From: Stomoxys calcitrans
Taxonomy: Eukaryota > Arthropoda > Insecta > Diptera > Muscidae
Length of the DNA stretch: 64,000 bases
NCBI RefSeq assembly: GCF_963082655.1
Contig: NC_081553.1
Span: forward strand, 45,879,933 to 45,943,932
Reading direction: 5' to 3'
Of the stretch, positions 46,541 to 56,468 are shown piece by piece. The notes below the pieces were generated by a model, which was not told where the DNA came from, searched no databases, and was given only the letters and a program-made list of their open reading frames with translations. The position numbers were made by a program, and so were the translations under genes. The stretch's first letter is position 1. Each line of letters starts with the position of its first letter.

Positions 46541-47506
46541 TTTTTCTTGTTTATTTGAAAACCTTTTTATTGCTATTTTTCTTTGCAACTCAACAACAAC
46601 AACAGTATCACTTAAACAACTTTACCTAACAACCCCATCACAAATTGAGCAGCGGTCATTTTCAAGAAACAATAGGGCCAGCTGGGCAATTTCAAGCATG
46701 TCATAGTTGCTAAGTTAAATACTAACAGTCAGCAGACAGTGTTTGCTGTTTTCAGCTGACTTTTTTCTATGAGAGTACCATACAGATTTATCCCTATTCC
46801 GGATAATAAACTTCAAGGGTTAAAAGAAAGCCCATTTATCAATTGATTTCTTCGAAATTTGTATAAAATTTAATCCTTGGGGTGGATATCCAAATTTCGA
46901 CCAACAGCTGAACTTAATGCGAACTACTTGTTTTTTCATACAGACATCAATACAGACATTGTTGAGAATTTCGTTTTGCGACGAACGCCATAGATGTTGA
47001 ATTAAGTTTGCTATATGCACCGCATGTCCGATAAGGAACTGATTCTCCGTTTATCGGTATAGTTGGCAATGTGAATAGTCTTTCTTCTTGCCGTAATGTA
47101 AATGTATAACATTGTGTGCATAAATGTTTTCGGTCAATTTGAAGCACTTCTCAATGTTTCGCTCTTAGCTTAAACAAATCTTCAGAATTCGTTCTATACA
47201 GAATTAAAAAGTTGTTAAGTGAACCGAATTTAAGAACTTTTGGAGAATGTACCACAATTACACCTCTTAATAGTGTCTCACTTACTAGTATATGTAATGT
47301 ATATTGAAAAATGATTGATCCAAAAACTTCAAATAAGACTTTGCCGACATATTTCACACTAAGTTCCCGAGTTTTTAAATGGTGTTCACTTTAGTTTCCG
47401 TTTTGTTTTTTTTTTTTTACCATTATCTCAAAACCATAAAAAAAGTTTTAGTCACGTTTATAAACATTACATTCAAACTTTAATCCATGTTACAGGTTTA
47501 GACGCA
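46541..47506. other. Mostly unique stretch downstream of Kazal gene 2
   Basis: Minus-strand open frames at 46820-47020, 46947-47147 and 47151-47357 overlap or adjoin and look more gene-like than chance (for example LRQEERLFTLPTIPINGES), but no domain, start or splice chain can be supported. A CAGCAGACAGTGTTTGCTG motif is near 46733. Confidence 0.3.
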
Positions 47507-47512
47507 TTTATT
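47507..47512 (-). terminator. AATAAA poly(A) signal of Kazal gene 2
   Basis: AATAAA on the minus strand, 30 bases past the stop codon. Confidence 0.6.
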
Positions 47513-47541
47513 TTATATAGAACATACAAAAAATATCACAA

Positions 47542-47813
47542 TTAGCATTCACCTTTGTGGACTTCAGTAATTTCTGAAAAAAGTTTTCAAAAATAAGTAT
47601 TAAAAATTTAGAAAAAAAAATCATTGTTTTACCCTTCCCCTCTTCGCAAGCCGTCACCTCCATTACACAAGGATTGGAGAATGTGTGCTTGTGTCCATCG
47701 GGATATTGGCCACATACATAATCAAATTCTCTGCTGCAGGGTTTCGAACATGGATCACGGGCCCAAGTCATCAGGGCCATAAATAGTATTAAGAATATTC
47801 CCAGTAAGCGCAT
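47542..47813 (-). CDS. Secreted Kazal-domain protein 2 (Arg at P1)
   Basis: Exon 1 is 47633-47813 and exon 2 is 47542-47573, with a 59-nt intron in phase 1; product 70 residues. Residues 1-18 are a signal peptide (MRLLGIFLILFMALMTWA), followed by one Kazal domain with cysteines 22, 26, 34, 49, 56 and 70. The core reads YVCGQYPDGHKHTFSNPC. The second residue after C2 is Arg28, the predicted P1, so trypsin- or thrombin-like serine proteases are the expected targets if it inhibits. The start is chosen at 47813 (context ACAAAATG) because the frame upstream is not signal-like. Exon 2 encodes ITEVHKGEC and stop. Closest in the cluster to genes 1 and 3 by the GQxPDG segment. Role (saliva, gut, haemolymph or seminal fluid) cannot be told from sequence. 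Confidence 0.9.
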
Positions 47814-47896
47814 TTTGTTAAATCGCTGTAAATCGCTGCAAAGTAATTGAATTGAAGAAAAATGCAAAACTGCACGATTAGCTGAAAAGCGTTAAG

Positions 47897-47905
47897 ATTT
47901 TATAG
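47897..47905 (-). promoter_or_regulatory. TATA box of Kazal gene 2
   Basis: CTATAAAAT on the minus strand, about 85-92 bases upstream of the ATG. Confidence 0.6.
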
Positions 47906-48530
47906 AAAAATCCGTTGACACTAATTCGTTAATTAGTAACTGAAACATGATAAGGCGATGATGGAAACAAAAATGTAATAAATGATGTAAGCTAAAGCTG
48001 AATGTTGAACATATATTCAAATTGAATAGGAATTATTCGATTTTTTGCATTTAGTAAAAAATGGTTCAAAGTTCATATTTTTAAGAAGATCATAAATGTA
48101 AGCTTAGCAGTTTTTCATTGAAGCTCATTTTTTAAAAGTCAATAAAAATATTTAACTTTGCTCAACAGTTTTTTTTTTTTTGTAAAATAGGCAGAGTTTA
48201 TTATCACATTTGTTAATTGAAAAAAAAAAATTTTTTTTTGTATTTTTTTTTGTAAGATTATATTATTTTTTATTTATTTGTTTTACCCGTGAATATGAAT
48301 TTACTAACACCGAATGTAAGCAGAGACTGGAAACAATTGTTGGCAAAACGTTTAGTCATCGTAAACTGTACAGTTTAGATACATTCTTTGCACAGTATTG
48401 TCATAGTGTCAGTTACAAAGTGATTAATTTTACCCATAGTGCAAGGAAATGTATGGAACTCAATCTAAGGAAAGGCAAAAGTTGAGCGAATTCGACAGTA
48501 TAACATCCTTCACCACTGGTAACAGTTTCC
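47906..48530. other. Unique stretch with an unassigned open frame
   Basis: A plus-strand frame at 48210-48485 has a low-complexity start, then a coding-looking stretch from about 48290 (ECKQRLETIVGKTFSHRKL) with three cysteines and a stop at 48485. No family recognised and no clear acceptor upstream; could be a terminal exon or chance. Confidence 0.3.
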
Positions 48531-49590
48531 GAATCAAATGTGATGTTGATAAAATCTTATATACAAAATTGAAACGGCTGAACCTATTACCTTGAAATTT
48601 TCACAGATTGTGTAGGTTGGTCTGGAGGGAAACATAGGCTATATAATTTTTTGATATCGGGAGGGGGGCGGACCCTCCCCTTTACCCCAAAAGTACTAAA
48701 CAAAAATAAAGGTGGACCGATCGGGACAATATGGGATTAAAAAATAAAAGGTATTCAAGAGTAGAGTACGAATTTCATAATAAAAGTAGGGCCCAAGTAC
48801 CAGGGGGGCAGCCCCAGCCCTAAAACCCCTTAAAATAGGTTTATTTGACTATCATGACAATATGGGACTCAAATGAAAGGTATTCAAGAGTAGATTACGG
48901 ATATGGTCAGGAAGTAGGAATAGGCTTTATAATTTATCGATAACGGAAGGAGGTGGACCCTTCACCGTTACCCCAAAAACACCTCCCAAAATCAAAAGTG
49001 GACCGTTAAGGACAATATGGGTATTACATGAAAAGTATGCGGGAGTAGATAAATTCATGTCGAAGTATATGGGGTCACCCAAACCCCGCAAAAACGCCCA
49101 AAATGGGCACCATACGGATGCCCCATATATCGGTTTGTTTGTTCCGTATAGATTGAAAAACGGCAAAACCGATTTTCTCGAAATTTTCGCATATTGTGTA
49201 GGTTGGTTTGGAAGCAAACATAGGCTTTATAATATTTCGGTATCGGAAGTGGGTTGGACCCTCCCCCTAATGCCAAAAAGACAACCCAAAATCAAAAGTG
49301 GACCGATCGGGACAATATAGGTATTAAATGAAAGGTATTGGAGAGAAGAATATGAATACGAATATGGCATTAAAATATGAGTCTAAGTACCCATCGGGTC
49401 GCCCCAACCCCAAACAGACACATTGGACGTTCATTTCAATATAGGGATCAAATGAAAGGTATTCGGGAGTAGATTTCGAAGCTGGCATACAAAATCAGAT
49501 CGAAGTATAGGGGGTCATGCCGTCCCTCAAAAACGCCATTAGACCCATTATGACTTTATGATACTTGGCTGAACCGATTTTCTTAAAATC
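48531..49590 (-). mobile_element. Family D element, minus strand
   Basis: Left end is the complement of the family D 3' region (GAAACGGCTGAACCTATTAC), followed by GGGAGGGGGGCGGACCCTCC and units with ATATGGGACTCAAATGAAA. It stops at about 49590 before a mariner relic. Confidence 0.65.
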
Positions 49591-49603
49591 GGCTATATAA
49601 AGC

Positions 49604-49743
49604 TTGGAAGACAACATTGAAGCATTTAATCGTGATATACCTGCCGAAATGTTGGAAACAGTATGCCAAAATTGGACTAAGCGGTTGGACCATTTGAGGC
49701 GCAGTCGCGGTCAGCATTTGCATGAAATAATTTTTAAACATTA
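49604..49743 (+). pseudogene. Mariner transposase C-terminal fragment
   Basis: Open for 46 codons to a TAA: LEDNIEAFNRDIPAEMLETV, then WTKRLDHLRRSRGQHLHEII and FKH. This is the C-terminus of a Tc1/mariner transposase after the last catalytic Asp, so it is inactive. Related relics are at 25489 and 51514. Confidence 0.8.
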
Positions 49744-49929
49744 AATTATATGGACGTACTATAGATTCAAATACAGATTTCAAGCATTTTTCTGAATTTC
49801 ATGTTTTTTTTGAAGAACTTTCCTATAGCTTTTAAAAAATCATTCTGTGGTGGAGGGAATATAAAAGCACTTTACGGTATAGCGAAGCACACTATGTCAG
49901 CTAGTTTCTGATAACAGCAATATCTTTTA

Positions 49930-50335
49930 AAATTAGTATACCCCTATCCTCCGCTCTAAGATAGGGGTATACTAATTTCGGCATTCCGTTTGTAATACAT
50001 CGAGGTATTGATATGAGACTCAATAAAGTACAATATATATACTCCTTATCCTCTTGACATTCCAAGTTGTTTTAGCTATATCACGCTAACTTTCGAAGTA
50101 GTGAAGCTGGGCACTTAGAAATTTGCACATATGCCTTCTATTAGGGTAGGTCGGTTGGGAGTGTAAAGGGCAATATTGAACTATGTTTTCACATAGCCGC
50201 CATATAAACCGATCTCGGGTGTTGACTTCTTAAGTCTCTAGAGGGAGCAATTTTTATCCTATTTAGTTGAAATTCTTAATAAGGTGTTTTGTTTTAACTT
50301 CCATTTTCGGGCTGAAAGCCACCTCACCTTGTAAC
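49930..50335 (+). mobile_element. Family A 5' fragment with inverted-duplicated end
   Basis: The 5' block is present as a perfect 19-base inverted pair (AAATTAGTATACCCCTATC at 49930-49948; complement at 49960-49978), followed by TCATTCCG-like block sequence, AGCCGCCATATAAACCGATC and one unit. No microsatellite and no 3' end. Confidence 0.65.
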
Positions 50336-50387
50336 CAAGTTTTATACTCAAGGAGAATTTTCACACAGAAAAAATTGTAAGCAAATA

Positions 50388-50393
50388 TTTATT
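50388..50393 (-). terminator. AATAAA poly(A) signal of Kazal gene 3
   Basis: AATAAA on the minus strand, 87 bases past the stop codon. Confidence 0.5.
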
Positions 50394-50479
50394 TGTACCT
50401 CTTTTCAAGATTACAAATGCATTTTTTCATGTTACAAGACAAATCCACAACTATTATATTCCATAATCCAGCAAAATTT

Positions 50480-50771
50480 CTATTTACATGGTCCTCGATT
50501 GACTTGAATAATGGCTGGAATTTTCAACAAAATTAAAAAAAAATCAAATAAAATTCATCATCAGGTCATTACACTTGAGTCAAAACTTACTCTTTCCAGT
50601 TCTACAAGCTTCAAAAAGCATTCTGCATGAATTGGCATAGGTTACTTTGGTACCATCGGGATGTTGACCGCACACCTGTTTATATTCCCTGGGGCATTCG
50701 GGAACACATGCACCTCTAACCATGGCAAATAAGGCAATTGCCATTATTACGAAAATTCCAAAGAAACGCAT
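50480..50771 (-). CDS. Secreted Kazal-domain protein 3 (Arg at P1)
   Basis: Exon 1 is 50591-50771 and exon 2 is 50480-50514, with a 76-nt intron in phase 1; product 71 residues. Residues 1-20 are a signal peptide (MRFFGIFVIMAIALFAMVRG). Cysteines 22, 26, 34, 49, 56 and 70 form one Kazal domain: CPREYKQVCGQHPDG then YANSC and EACRTGK, with exon 2 giving IIQVNRGPCK. Arg28 is the predicted P1, so a trypsin-like target is expected. This copy is closest to textbook Kazal spacing and has the classic GPC ending. The splice site falls after codon 60 plus one base, as in genes 2, 4 and 5. Flanked by truncated family A sequence on one side and a MITE/mariner relic on the other. Confidence 0.92.
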
Positions 50772-50833
50772 TTTTGGTTTAAATCTGATGTACTATTACT
50801 TTGACGACTATTGAAGAACTAAATTCATATTAG

Positions 50834-50844
50834 CAAATTATAGC
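50834..50844 (-). promoter_or_regulatory. Probable TATA box of Kazal gene 3
   Basis: GCTATAATTTG on the minus strand, about 63-73 bases upstream of the ATG; a weaker match than in the other four genes. Confidence 0.45.
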
Positions 50845-50845
50845 A

Positions 50846-51270
50846 AATATTCAAGACCTATAGTAAACAACATTTTATTCGAAAACGTGTCTCTATAATT
50901 GATAACATTTGGAAGCATATGATGTCTATGATGGCCCATTGACCTTAAACTGCCTTCAGCTGATAGCAAAAATATTCGGTGTAAGGATTACCCAATTCGT
51001 ATTTATGAGAAAATAAATTATTATAACAAATCAATTCTTCTTCCAGAATACGAATAAATACGCACTTATATCCGACGCAAAGATTTAAGTCAAGATTATG
51101 AAGTTAAACAGCTAATGCAATACTATCTCAAAAGACACTTGGCCTATAGGCCAATCTGGCATGAAGAGATGATAAAGGGTGATGAAGAAGCTATAGGAAA
51201 GATTTAAAAAAAAAAAAAAAATCAGAAAAATGCATGAAATCTTCATTTGAATCCGTAGCACGGCCCATAT
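50846..51270. other. Unique stretch, no gene seen
   Basis: AT-rich spacer upstream of Kazal gene 3; holds an A-run near 51210. Nothing supported. Confidence 0.4.
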
Positions 51271-51271
51271 A

Positions 51272-51507
51272 TTGGGTTGCCCAAAAAGTAATTGCGGATT
51301 TTTTAAAAGAAAGTAAATGCATTTTTAATAAAACTTATAATGAAATTTAATCAAATATACTTTTTTACACATTTTTTCTAAAGCAAGCTAAAAGTAACAG
51401 CTGATAACTGACAGAAGAAAGAAAGCAATCACAGAGTCGCAAGCTGTGAAAAAATTTGTCAACGTCGACTATATGAAAAATCCGCAATTACTTTTTGGGC
51501 AACCCAA
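51272..51507 (-). mobile_element. Mariner-type MITE, copy 4
   Basis: 236 bp in the opposite internal orientation to copies 1-3, same TTGGGTTGCCC termini, TA at 51270-51271 and 51508-51509. It lies 6 bases from the stop codon of a mariner transposase relic. Confidence 0.9.
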
Positions 51508-51513
51508 TAAATT

Positions 51514-52185
51514 AATGTTTGAAGATTATTTCATGCAAATGTTGACCGTGATTGCGCCTCAAATGGTCCATCCGCTTAGTCCGCAGTTTTGACATACTCT
51601 CACGAATAAACGCTTCAATGTTGTCTTCCAATGCGTCAATTAAAGCGGGCTTGTCTGTATAGACATGAGCTTTAACATAGCCCCACAAAAAATAGTCTAA
51701 AAGCGTTAAATCGCACGATCTTTAAGAGAGGCAAGATCGGTGAACATTTTATTTGACGTTCGAGACCGGTGAATTGGCTGCCTACAATTCACCGGTCCCG
51801 AACGTGAAATAAAATGTTCACCGATCTTGCATCTCTTAAAGTGCTTTTGAAGTGTCTTGTTAAAACCACATGACATGCAAGTCAAGCTCTTGCATTTTGA
51901 GCAAAAACAAGTTGCATATCATTATCTCACAGTAGCGCTCAGCATTCACAGTTCCATTACGATTAGCATTATCTTTGAAGAAGTATAGTCCAATGATGCC
52001 ACCAGCCCATAAACCGCACCAAACTGTGACTTTATCTGGATGCATTTGTAGCTCTTGCAATCATTCTGGCTGATCATCACTCCAAAATCGACAATTCTGC
52101 TTATTTAAGTACACATTGAGCCAAAAATGGGCTTCATCGCTGAAGAAGAAGAAGTGCGCGATAAACTTTCTTAACAGAGCACGCA
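51514..52185 (-). pseudogene. Mariner transposase relic
   Basis: Minus strand: SDEAHFWLN with the first catalytic Asp near 52140, a stop after SDDQPE, then LQELQMHPDKVTVWCGLWAG and an open run to DLHVMWF followed by a stop where the second catalytic region begins. A scrambled part with an inverted duplication follows, then an open C-terminus from RSCDLTLLDYFLWGYVKAH (third Asp region) to HEIIFKH and stop. Stops and rearrangement make it inactive. N-terminal DNA-binding sequence was not found. Confidence 0.8.
51721..51840. repeat. 55-bp inverted repeat inside mariner relic
   Basis: Arms 51721-51775 and 51786-51840, with 10 bases between and about 3 mismatches. The arms carry GCAAGATCGGTGAACATTTT and its complement. 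The fold lies in the transposase region between the second and third catalytic residues. Confidence 0.9.
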
Positions 52186-52369
52186 TTTTGACAATAAAAT
52201 TGAATAATTTGAAAGCGTTGTTTGTTTGTAAGACGATTCATGGTTAAACTATATACCAAACTAAAGATGTTTGACAGTGAAACAAAACACGAAACTTGCG
52301 TGAGCTGCTTAAACCAGTGTTGCCAAAAAGATAATAGCTAAAAAATCACCCTCTAGTTCCCATTTTGTA

Positions 52370-52440
52370 CTTATAGGGTAGGTGAAGGGTATTATATACA
52401 GTTGGCACCGCCCGACTTTTGCATTTCCTTACTGGTTTTG
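52370..52440 (+). mobile_element. Solo family C 3' end
   Basis: GGTGAAGGGTATTATATAC, CAGTTGGCACCGCCCGAC, TTTCCTTACTGGTTTT: the family C 3' end seen also at 27870-27915, without the rest of an element. Confidence 0.65.
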
Positions 52441-53028
52441 AATCAATTTATTTAAGCAGAACTTCATAAGGGCCCCAGGCATAGGTTGCAGTTGAAAGCT
52501 GAAACTTTTCCTTTTAAACGATAAAGAGAAAGTACATGTCTACGGATGTAGAAAGAACCTTATACCTATTGATAAGCAAGTCCACTACTTCATCTCCTCC
52601 CGATCAAACCAAAATCATTTTTTTTTTCAATGTCTGTTAAAAACATGACATTGACAGACTATCTGACATCGGATGTGTTTTTTGTGTCACATTCTTATTT
52701 TATCTTGCACAGATGTTTAATATTCAATATTTTCCCGAGTGTAAAGAAATATTTTTAATATATTTGCTCAAGTGTGTAATGAAAAAATTTTGATAAGAAA
52801 TTTGTTTCAATTTGGTTGACATAATTTCAGTGATAATGATTTAATCGTTTCTACGAAAGTAAATATACAAATTTTCCCATCATAATCTCAAGTTAGAAAA
52901 TGCATATAAAAAGATTACAAACAAAACAAGTAATTGTAAAAGGCATTGTAATTGTGTTTCAGTTATCCTGTACTAACACCAATTTAACTTTATATAAATA
53001 ATTTTTTCTACATCAATGACAAAATCTT
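52441..53028. other. Unique stretch downstream of Kazal gene 4
   Basis: AT-rich, no repeat family or gene recognised. Confidence 0.4.
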
Positions 53029-53034
53029 TTTATT
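53029..53034 (-). terminator. AATAAA poly(A) signal of Kazal gene 4
   Basis: AATAAA on the minus strand, 70 bases past the stop codon. Confidence 0.55.
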
Positions 53035-53103
53035 ACCATTTTTTAGATATGCTTACATTTTGAATTGAACCTCAAGTAATATTCATTACTTATTGATCAC
53101 TCA

Positions 53104-53405
53104 TTAGTTTGGACAACGACCAGGATCCACTCTAATAACGGCTCGTGCTAAATTAAAATTAACAGAAAAAAATTTATAAATAAATAAGTAAAAAAAAACT
53201 TTTTAATAGTTAAAATTTACTCACTTTCATGCCTGACACAGTTTAGATAATCAACCATGCAACTATTGGAAAAAGTCAGGGTGCCACCATCGTCGAAAGT
53301 GGCACAAACCCTATCTTTCACTTTGGGACATCGTATGTCACATTCAGAGCTTACCGAAGAGCACAAAAATGCCCATATGGCAATGCTGAGTAAGAAGAAA
53401 CGCAT
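53104..53405 (-). CDS. Secreted Kazal-domain protein 4 (Lys at P1)
   Basis: Exon 1 is 53225-53405 and exon 2 is 53104-53147, with a 77-nt intron in phase 1; product 74 residues, the longest of the five. Residues 1-20 are a signal peptide (MRFFLLSIAIWAFLCSSVSS). Cysteines 22, 26, 34, 49, 56 and 72 form a Kazal domain with 15 rather than 13 residues between C5 and C6. The core CATFDDGGTLTFSNSC replaces the GQxPDG of genes 1-3. Lys28 is the predicted P1 (trypsin-like target). Exon 2 gives RAVIRVDPGRCPN. An open frame extends upstream of the chosen Met, but the signal peptide begins there and the TATA box fits. With gene 5 it forms a second subgroup (DDG core, CVRxET at the splice). Confidence 0.9.
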
Positions 53406-53472
53406 TACGAAGTGAAGTTTATGTTCAACGAAATAACCGAAGAAGACTGCATAGGAAGTCAACGTTTTTTAA

Positions 53473-53483
53473 GGTTTTATAAG
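53473..53483 (-). promoter_or_regulatory. TATA box of Kazal gene 4
   Basis: CTTATAAAACC on the minus strand, about 68-78 bases upstream of the ATG. Confidence 0.6.
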
Positions 53484-53689
53484 ACACAATAGTACAAACC
53501 GTTGAGAATATACAGCTGAATTCACAGATCTAACAGTCAAATGGTTTCTTATTTTCCATTTGTTTTTATTTTATTTTATAAATCGAATATTTTACTCAAA
53601 TATTTAATGTTTTAACAAAATAAATATCGAAAATTTGTTAATTTAAGAGTAGTTGTTATTGTTTCGAATTTTAGCTATACCAATGATAG

Positions 53690-53885
53690 AAGGCCACCTA
53701 TACAGCAGAGGTTAGCATGTCCGGCTATGACACTGAGCGTCTAGGTTCAAATCCAGGCGAGAGTTTAAAAAAAAATTTTCAACGATGGTTATCCCCTTTG
53801 AATGCTGGCGACATTTTTGAGGCACTATTTCATGTAAAAACTACTTCCCGAAGATATGTCCCACTGCGGCACGCTGCACAGTGGG
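53690..53885 (+). mobile_element. tRNA-derived SINE, 3'-truncated
   Basis: Head: ACAGCAGAGGTTAGCATGTC (A box), AGGTTCAAATCCAGGCGAG (B box), then ATCCCCTTTGAATGCTGGCG and CCCACTGCGGCACGC. The tail is absent. Confidence 0.7.
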
Positions 53886-54530
53886 AGAAAATCGAAAAAA
53901 ATTAGTAAAAAAATATGCCATTTACCTCTAAAGGTGGTCACCTCGGCATTTCGAAAAATTGTTCTGGCTGCCAAATCTTTGTTTGCTGTCCGATTTTCAA
54001 TATTCTTTTTTGCTGGATAGTGTTCAAAAATCTATACAATAAAAGTTAGCTTGAGGTATACAATATCTTCACTGGTTTCGGGGATGTACGAGTTTTAATT
54101 TTTATTTGTTGAAACTTTGGCCGAGATTGTCTTCGTATTTTGCAATTTACGAAGGCAACATCATCATTTTTATGCATGATTTGGATTTTTGACAAAATTT
54201 ACAACGCCTTTGCAGCAAAAGGTGTCCACAACTGATTATTCACTTAAAAGTCATACAGTTTAAAAATAAAAAAAATTAAAAAAGGGGCCTGCCGGACCAC
54301 CTAGTGCCTTGAAATTTTACAAATCATCTCGAAATTTGAAAAAGGTATCTCTTTCCGTTCTCAAATGGCACATTTTTACCAATTTTTTTTCGATGTTCTC
54401 CCACTGTGCTCTTTCGCCAAGACTTTACTTTTCCATGTAAGGGGACGAGAACTGGGACCGGTCCCGATCACCAGAGGACCTATCCCCTGCCAGGTTTGGG
54501 ACCTGTCCCATTTCCCGCAGTGTAGTTACA
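53886..54530. other. Unique or unassigned repeat-like stretch
   Basis: CAGTGGGAGAAAATCGAAAA at 53878 is partly mirrored by TTTTCGATGTTCTCCCACTG at 54387-54406, so this may be a terminal inverted repeat of an unclassified element of about 530 bp. No gene is supported. Confidence 0.45.
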
Positions 54531-55250
54531 GACTGATTTGGACCGTACTTTCACAGTTGTTGAGAGTCATAACAGAACACTATGTGCACAATTTCAGCCA
54601 AATCGGACGAAAATTGCGACTTCCAGGGGCTCAAAAAGTAAAATCGGGAGATCGGTTAATATGAGAGCTATATCAGGTTATACACCGATTTAGCCTGTAC
54701 AAGGCAGAGTTGTTGAATGTCATAACGGAAGACGATGTGCACAGTTTCTGCCAAATCGGACAAAAATTGCGGCATAAAATTTTGGACGAATTCTTAATAT
54801 TGATGTAGATCATTGGGGATTGCAAATGGGCTATGTCGGTTCAGATTTGGATATAGCCCCCATATAAACCGATCTCCCAATTTGACTTCTTGAGCCTATA
54901 GACGACGCAATTCTTATCCAATTTGGCTGAAATTTTGCATATATCGCTTTGGGGTGATGTCCTACAACTGCTCCAAGTGTGGTCATAATCGGTTCATATC
55001 CTGATACAGCTGCAATATAAATCATCTCCCAATTTGACTTTCTGAGCCTCTGGAGGGCGCAATTATTACCCAATTTACCTGAAATGTTGGAGGTGGAATT
55101 TTTCTATGCCTTCTAACAGCCGTGATAAGTACGGTTTATATGGGTCAATAACTGCATATAGCTCATATATATTTGAAAAAGATATTCAAACAACTTTTGA
55201 GGGTATGAAAGATTCGGCCCGACCGAACTTAGCCCGATTTTAGTTGTTTG
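54531..55250. mobile_element. Family A pieces: minus units then plus units with 3' end
   Basis: 54540-54780 is in minus orientation (AGCTATATCAGGTTATACAC); 54790-55250 is plus (ATATAGCCCCCATATAAACC) and ends GGGTATGAAAGATTCGGCCC with a decayed hairpin and AGCCCGATTTTAGTTG. No microsatellite or 5' ends. Confidence 0.6.
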
Positions 55251-55277
55251 AACTTACAAGTTCAAACAACTAAAATC
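55236..55277. repeat. Perfect 20-bp palindrome at an A element 3' end
   Basis: GATTTTAGTTGTTTGAACTT (55236-55255), AC spacer, then its exact complement to 55277. It directly follows the element's terminal sequence. Confidence 0.9.
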
Positions 55278-55375
55278 CTCCTTTTTCAATATTTGTTGCG
55301 TCCTTACATAGGATATCTTCAGATCTTTAGCCATTTGATTGCAACTCCGGGGTGAATTTCATTGAACTCGAGTCT

Positions 55376-56205
55376 TCAGCCACCGTAGGATAGATAGGTA
55401 TATTCATTTAGTCATTCCGTTTGCAACACATCGAAATATCAATTTCCGACCCTACAAAGTACATATATTTCGGATCGTCATAAAATTCAAAGACGATTTA
55501 ACGATGTCCGTGTGTCTGTCCGTCCGTCTGTTGTAATCACTCTATAGTCTTTAATATGTATAGAGGTGAAATTTGGCACAGATACGTCTTTTCGATGCAC
55601 GCTGGATAAGTTCTTGAACGGGCCAAATCGAACCATATTTGGATATAGCTGCAATATAGACCGATTTTCCGATAAAGGGTCTAATGCCCAAAAAAAACTT
55701 TATTTTTCATCCGATTTTGCTGAAATTTGAAACAGTGAGTGGTTTAAGGCTTCCCGACAACTGACCCAAATATGGTTCAGATCGGACTATATCTAGATAT
55801 AGCTACCATATGGACCGATCTCCCAAAACAGGGTCTGAAGACCATAAAAGCTTTATTTATTACCCGATTTTGTTGATATTTGCAACAGTGAGTTATTTTA
55901 AGCCTCCCGACAACTGTTCTAAATATGGATTAGATCGGTCAATATTTAGATATAGCTCCCGATAAAGGGCCTGAAGCCCATAAAAGCTTTAGTTATTACC
56001 CGATTTCGCTGAAGTTTGCAACAGTGAGTTATTTTAAGCCCCCCGATATCTGACCTAAATATGGTTCAAACCGGACTATATTTAAATATAGCTACTATAT
56101 AGACCGATCTGCAGATAAAGGGTCTGAAGCCCATAAAAGATTTATTTTTTAACCGATTTTGCTGAAATTTGGGTCTGAAGCTCATTGGGTCTGAAGCTCA
56201 TGATA
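55376..56205 (+). mobile_element. Family B (subtype 2) element, 3'-truncated
   Basis: 5' end AGCCACCGTAGGATAGATAG, GTCTGTCCGTCCGTCTG, about four units (AAAGCTTTATTTATTACCCG), ending in a duplicated GGGTCTGAAGCTCAT near 56170-56205. Confidence 0.7.
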
Positions 56206-56345
56206 CTTCTATGAAATATAGATGAAATGGCGAGGTAATAGAAGTATGCCCACATGTTATATAGTGAAGGCTGGGATATGATAACTTTACGATCTTCATA
56301 TACAAAGGCAGGTAGGACTGCTGTTTTATAATAAAGTATTTTAAC

Positions 56346-56351
56346 TTTATT
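56346..56351 (-). terminator. AATAAA poly(A) signal of Kazal gene 5
   Basis: AATAAA on the minus strand, 118 bases past the stop codon; other AT-rich candidates are nearby. Confidence 0.45.
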
Positions 56352-56468
56352 TTAAACTTTTTATGTACATAATCGTCGGAGATAATGGAAAATTAAACCA
56401 ATGTACCTATTTAAATTGGAGTCAACTGATTTGTCATACTCCTCAGATGTCACCGCATTTGTATTTAA

